The position numbers and the translations under genes were made by a program. DNA of 64,000 nt from Marinoscillum sp964351625. GTDB lineage: Bacteria; Bacteroidota; Bacteroidia; Cytophagales; Cyclobacteriaceae. The notes under the pieces were generated by a model. That model was not told the origin of the DNA, searched no databases, and saw only the letters and a list, made by a program, of their open reading frames with translations. Shown here piece after piece: positions 62,495-64,000 of the stretch (the stretch's first letter is position 1; each line of letters opens with the position of its first letter). The DNA is taken from positions 62,001-126,000 of the forward strand of contig CAYGOV010000006.1 of NCBI GenBank assembly GCA_964351625.1, written 5' to 3'.

Positions 62495-64000
62495 TTGGAA
62501 AAAGAAAAAAATATCAGCGGTAGTATTCTGGATATCCAGATTATCAGACGATTATTCGTCTTTGCTCGGCCATATATCGCACAGTTTTACCTCGTACTTT
62601 TTTTGACGATTGCTTTGGCGGTGCTGGTCCCTATTCGGCCAAAACTGATCCAAATAGCTATAGATAATCACGTAGCGCTTGGTGACTTTGCTGGCCTTGT
62701 CAATTGGATCATTGTCTTATTGGTACTTCTTGTTGTACAGGCAATCGTACAATATTACCACACCTATCTGTCAGGTTGGCTTGGTCAATATATCATCAAA
62801 GACATTAGAATCAAGCTTTTCAGACACCTCCAAAATCTCAAGCTTAAATTTTTCGACAAGACGCCAATTGGCCGCCTCGTAACAAGGAATGTGTCAGATA
62901 TTGAAACGCTCTCTGAGGTTTTCAGCACAGGAATTGCCGGCATCATTGCAGATATTTTGCAGCTTGCTGTGATACTTGGTTTCATGTTTTACGAAAGCTG
63001 GCAACTCTCATTGGTGAGCTTATCCTTACTGCCAATCTTGCTTTTTGCGACCTATATATTTAAAGAAAAGGTAAAAGTCTCCTTTAATGAGGTGAGAACG
63101 GCCGTTTCAAATCTCAACTCCTTTGTGCAAGAGCATATCACGGGAATGAATATCGTACAAGTATTCAATGCGGAAAAAAGAGAATACGCAAAGTTTGAAG
63201 AGATCAATAAGGAGCACCGCAAAGCCAACATTAGAGCGGTTTTTTACTACGCCACTTATTTCCCTGTCGCGGAGATTATTCAGGCTGCAGGCATTGGTTT
63301 GATTATGTGGTATGGTGCCGGAGCTGTGATTCAAGATCAACTTTCATTTGGTGTATTGATAGCATTCATCATGTATATCCAAATGTTTTTCAGACCTATC
63401 CGAATGATTGCTGATCGGTTCAATACTCTTCAAATGGGGATTGTAGCATCCAACAGGATTTTGGATCTTATGGACAGTACAGAGCATATCGCTGATAATG
63501 GGGATTTTGCTCCAGAAAGTATAGAAGGAAGTGTGGAGTTTGATGGTGTCTGGTTTGCCTACAATGAGGAAGATTGGGTGCTGAAAGACATCTCTTTGAA
63601 TGTGAAAAAAGGGACTTCTTTGGCTCTTGTCGGAGCAACAGGCGCTGGAAAATCTTCTGTGATTAATCTGCTGACAAGGTTTTACGAGATCAATAAAGGC
63701 TCAATTAAAATCGATAACCGGAATATTGGGGATTATGATCTATCTAATCTCAGAAAGCACATTGCTGTAGTGCTTCAGGACGTATTTCTTTTTTCAGATT
63801 CGATCTACAACAATATCACCCTTCGCAATCCTGACATCAGTTTGGAGAAAGTAAAAGAAGCCGCCGATCTTGTGGGAGCCCGAGAGTTTATTGAAAGACT
63901 TCCTCGAGGTTTTGATTACAATGTAATGGAACGTGGCGCTACACTTTCTGTTGGCCAGCGTCAATTAATATCATTTGTACGTGCGATGGTTTATGATCCA
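62495..64000 (+). CDS. ABC exporter (MsbA-like), 3' end outside window
   Basis: The frame opens with TTG at 62495 (MEKEKNISGSILDIQIIRRL) and stays open for 502 codons to the window edge. The six-helix transmembrane domain covers about 20-320; the family's coupling helix region is near FFDKTPIGRLVTRNVSDIET. The nucleotide-binding domain has Walker A VGATGAGKSSVINLL at about 380 and the signature LSVGQRQL at about 486; the window ends just before Walker B. A fused permease-ATPase half-transporter exporting lipid or peptide substrates is expected. Confidence 0.92.
   Translation, partial: MEKEKNISGSILDIQIIRRLFVFARPYIAQFYLVLFLTIALAVLVPIRPKLIQIAIDNHVALGDFAGLVNWIIVLLVLLVVQAIVQYYHTYLSGWLGQYIIKDIRIKLFRHLQNLKLKFFDKTPIGRLVTRNVSDIETLSEVFSTGIAGIIADILQLAVILGFMFYESWQLSLVSLSLLPILLFATYIFKEKVKVSFNEVRTAVSNLNSFVQEHITGMNIVQVFNAEKREYAKFEEINKEHRKANIRAVFYYATYFPVAEIIQAAGIGLIMWYGAGAVIQDQLSFGVLIAFIMYIQMFFRPIRMIADRFNTLQMGIVASNRILDLMDSTEHIADNGDFAPESIEGSVEFDGVWFAYNEEDWVLKDISLNVKKGTSLALVGATGAGKSSVINLLTRFYEINKGSIKIDNRNIGDYDLSNLRKHIAVVLQDVFLFSDSIYNNITLRNPDISLEKVKEAADLVGAREFIERLPRGFDYNVMERGATLSVGQRQLISFVRAMVYDP

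Noticed and set aside
1..64000. CRISPR arrays, tRNA or rRNA genes, insertion sequences
   Set aside because: I looked for regular direct repeats, tRNA arms and transposase motifs and saw none; a covariance or repeat search would be needed to exclude them completely.

Overview
The window looks like chromosomal DNA of a Bacteroidota member, most likely a marine Cytophagales (Reichenbachiella/Ekhidna/Roseivirga-like; the genus is a guess). The lineage rests on a TonB-dependent receptor next to a DUF4249 lipoprotein, a subtilase with a type IX secretion C-terminal sorting domain, BshA (bacillithiol), BatD, a DUF4293 protein, the mutL-rhomboid-rhomboid operon, and promoters with the Bacteroidota -7 element TAnnTTTG placed almost on the start codon. 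Base composition is even and moderately AT-rich. I see no rRNA, tRNA, insertion sequence, prophage or CRISPR array.

Layout. 1-5.4 kb: an outer-membrane uptake operon (TonB receptor cut by the window edge, DUF4249 lipoprotein, large secreted MG2/plug-like protein). 5.5-15.5 kb: rlmN, small membrane proteins, the leftward mutL/rhomboid operon, a GH3-remnant/beta-lactamase fusion, bshA and a 48-residue small protein. 15.6-22.6 kb: a VWA/AAA+ pair with an AlbA_2 protein, PIN-PhoH, MOSC and DUF389 proteins. 22.7-31.4 kb: BatD, chorismate synthase, a dicarboxylate/amino-acid symporter, a Nfu-type Fe-S scaffold, an FAD oxidoreductase, a structured non-coding region with a sigma-54-like promoter, and AMP nucleosidase. 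31.4-39.2 kb: patatin phospholipase, a leftward mscS / soluble MgtE-like sensor / mgtE operon, and a 972-residue FAD/Fe-S oxidase. 39.4-45.2 kb: an ECF sigma factor with an overlapping membrane protein, a VWA lipoprotein, an EEP-family phosphatase/nuclease and glgB. 45.4-50.1 kb: an ethanolamine permease, Fe-alcohol dehydrogenase, PuuD-like hydrolase and aldehyde dehydrogenase, which together fit ethanolamine use through gamma-glutamylated intermediates. 50.1-64 kb: a BASS symporter, PlsC-like acyltransferase, aldose-epimerase-like protein, divergent M57 and S8 proteases, OmpA lipoprotein, htpG, a RHH/PemK toxin-antitoxin pair, truA, and an ABC exporter cut by the window edge.

The most unusual observations are two decayed second copies of gene 3' ends: one of the FAD/Fe-S oxidase gene, one of glgB. 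Each lies beyond genes that now sit directly downstream of the intact gene, which suggests gene gain by recombination that left the old 3' end behind. The 30.4-30.6 kb region may encode a small RNA from a -24/-12 promoter. A strong palindrome and a second inverted repeat lie between the two divergent secreted proteases, and a perfect inverted repeat sits in the toxin-antitoxin promoter.
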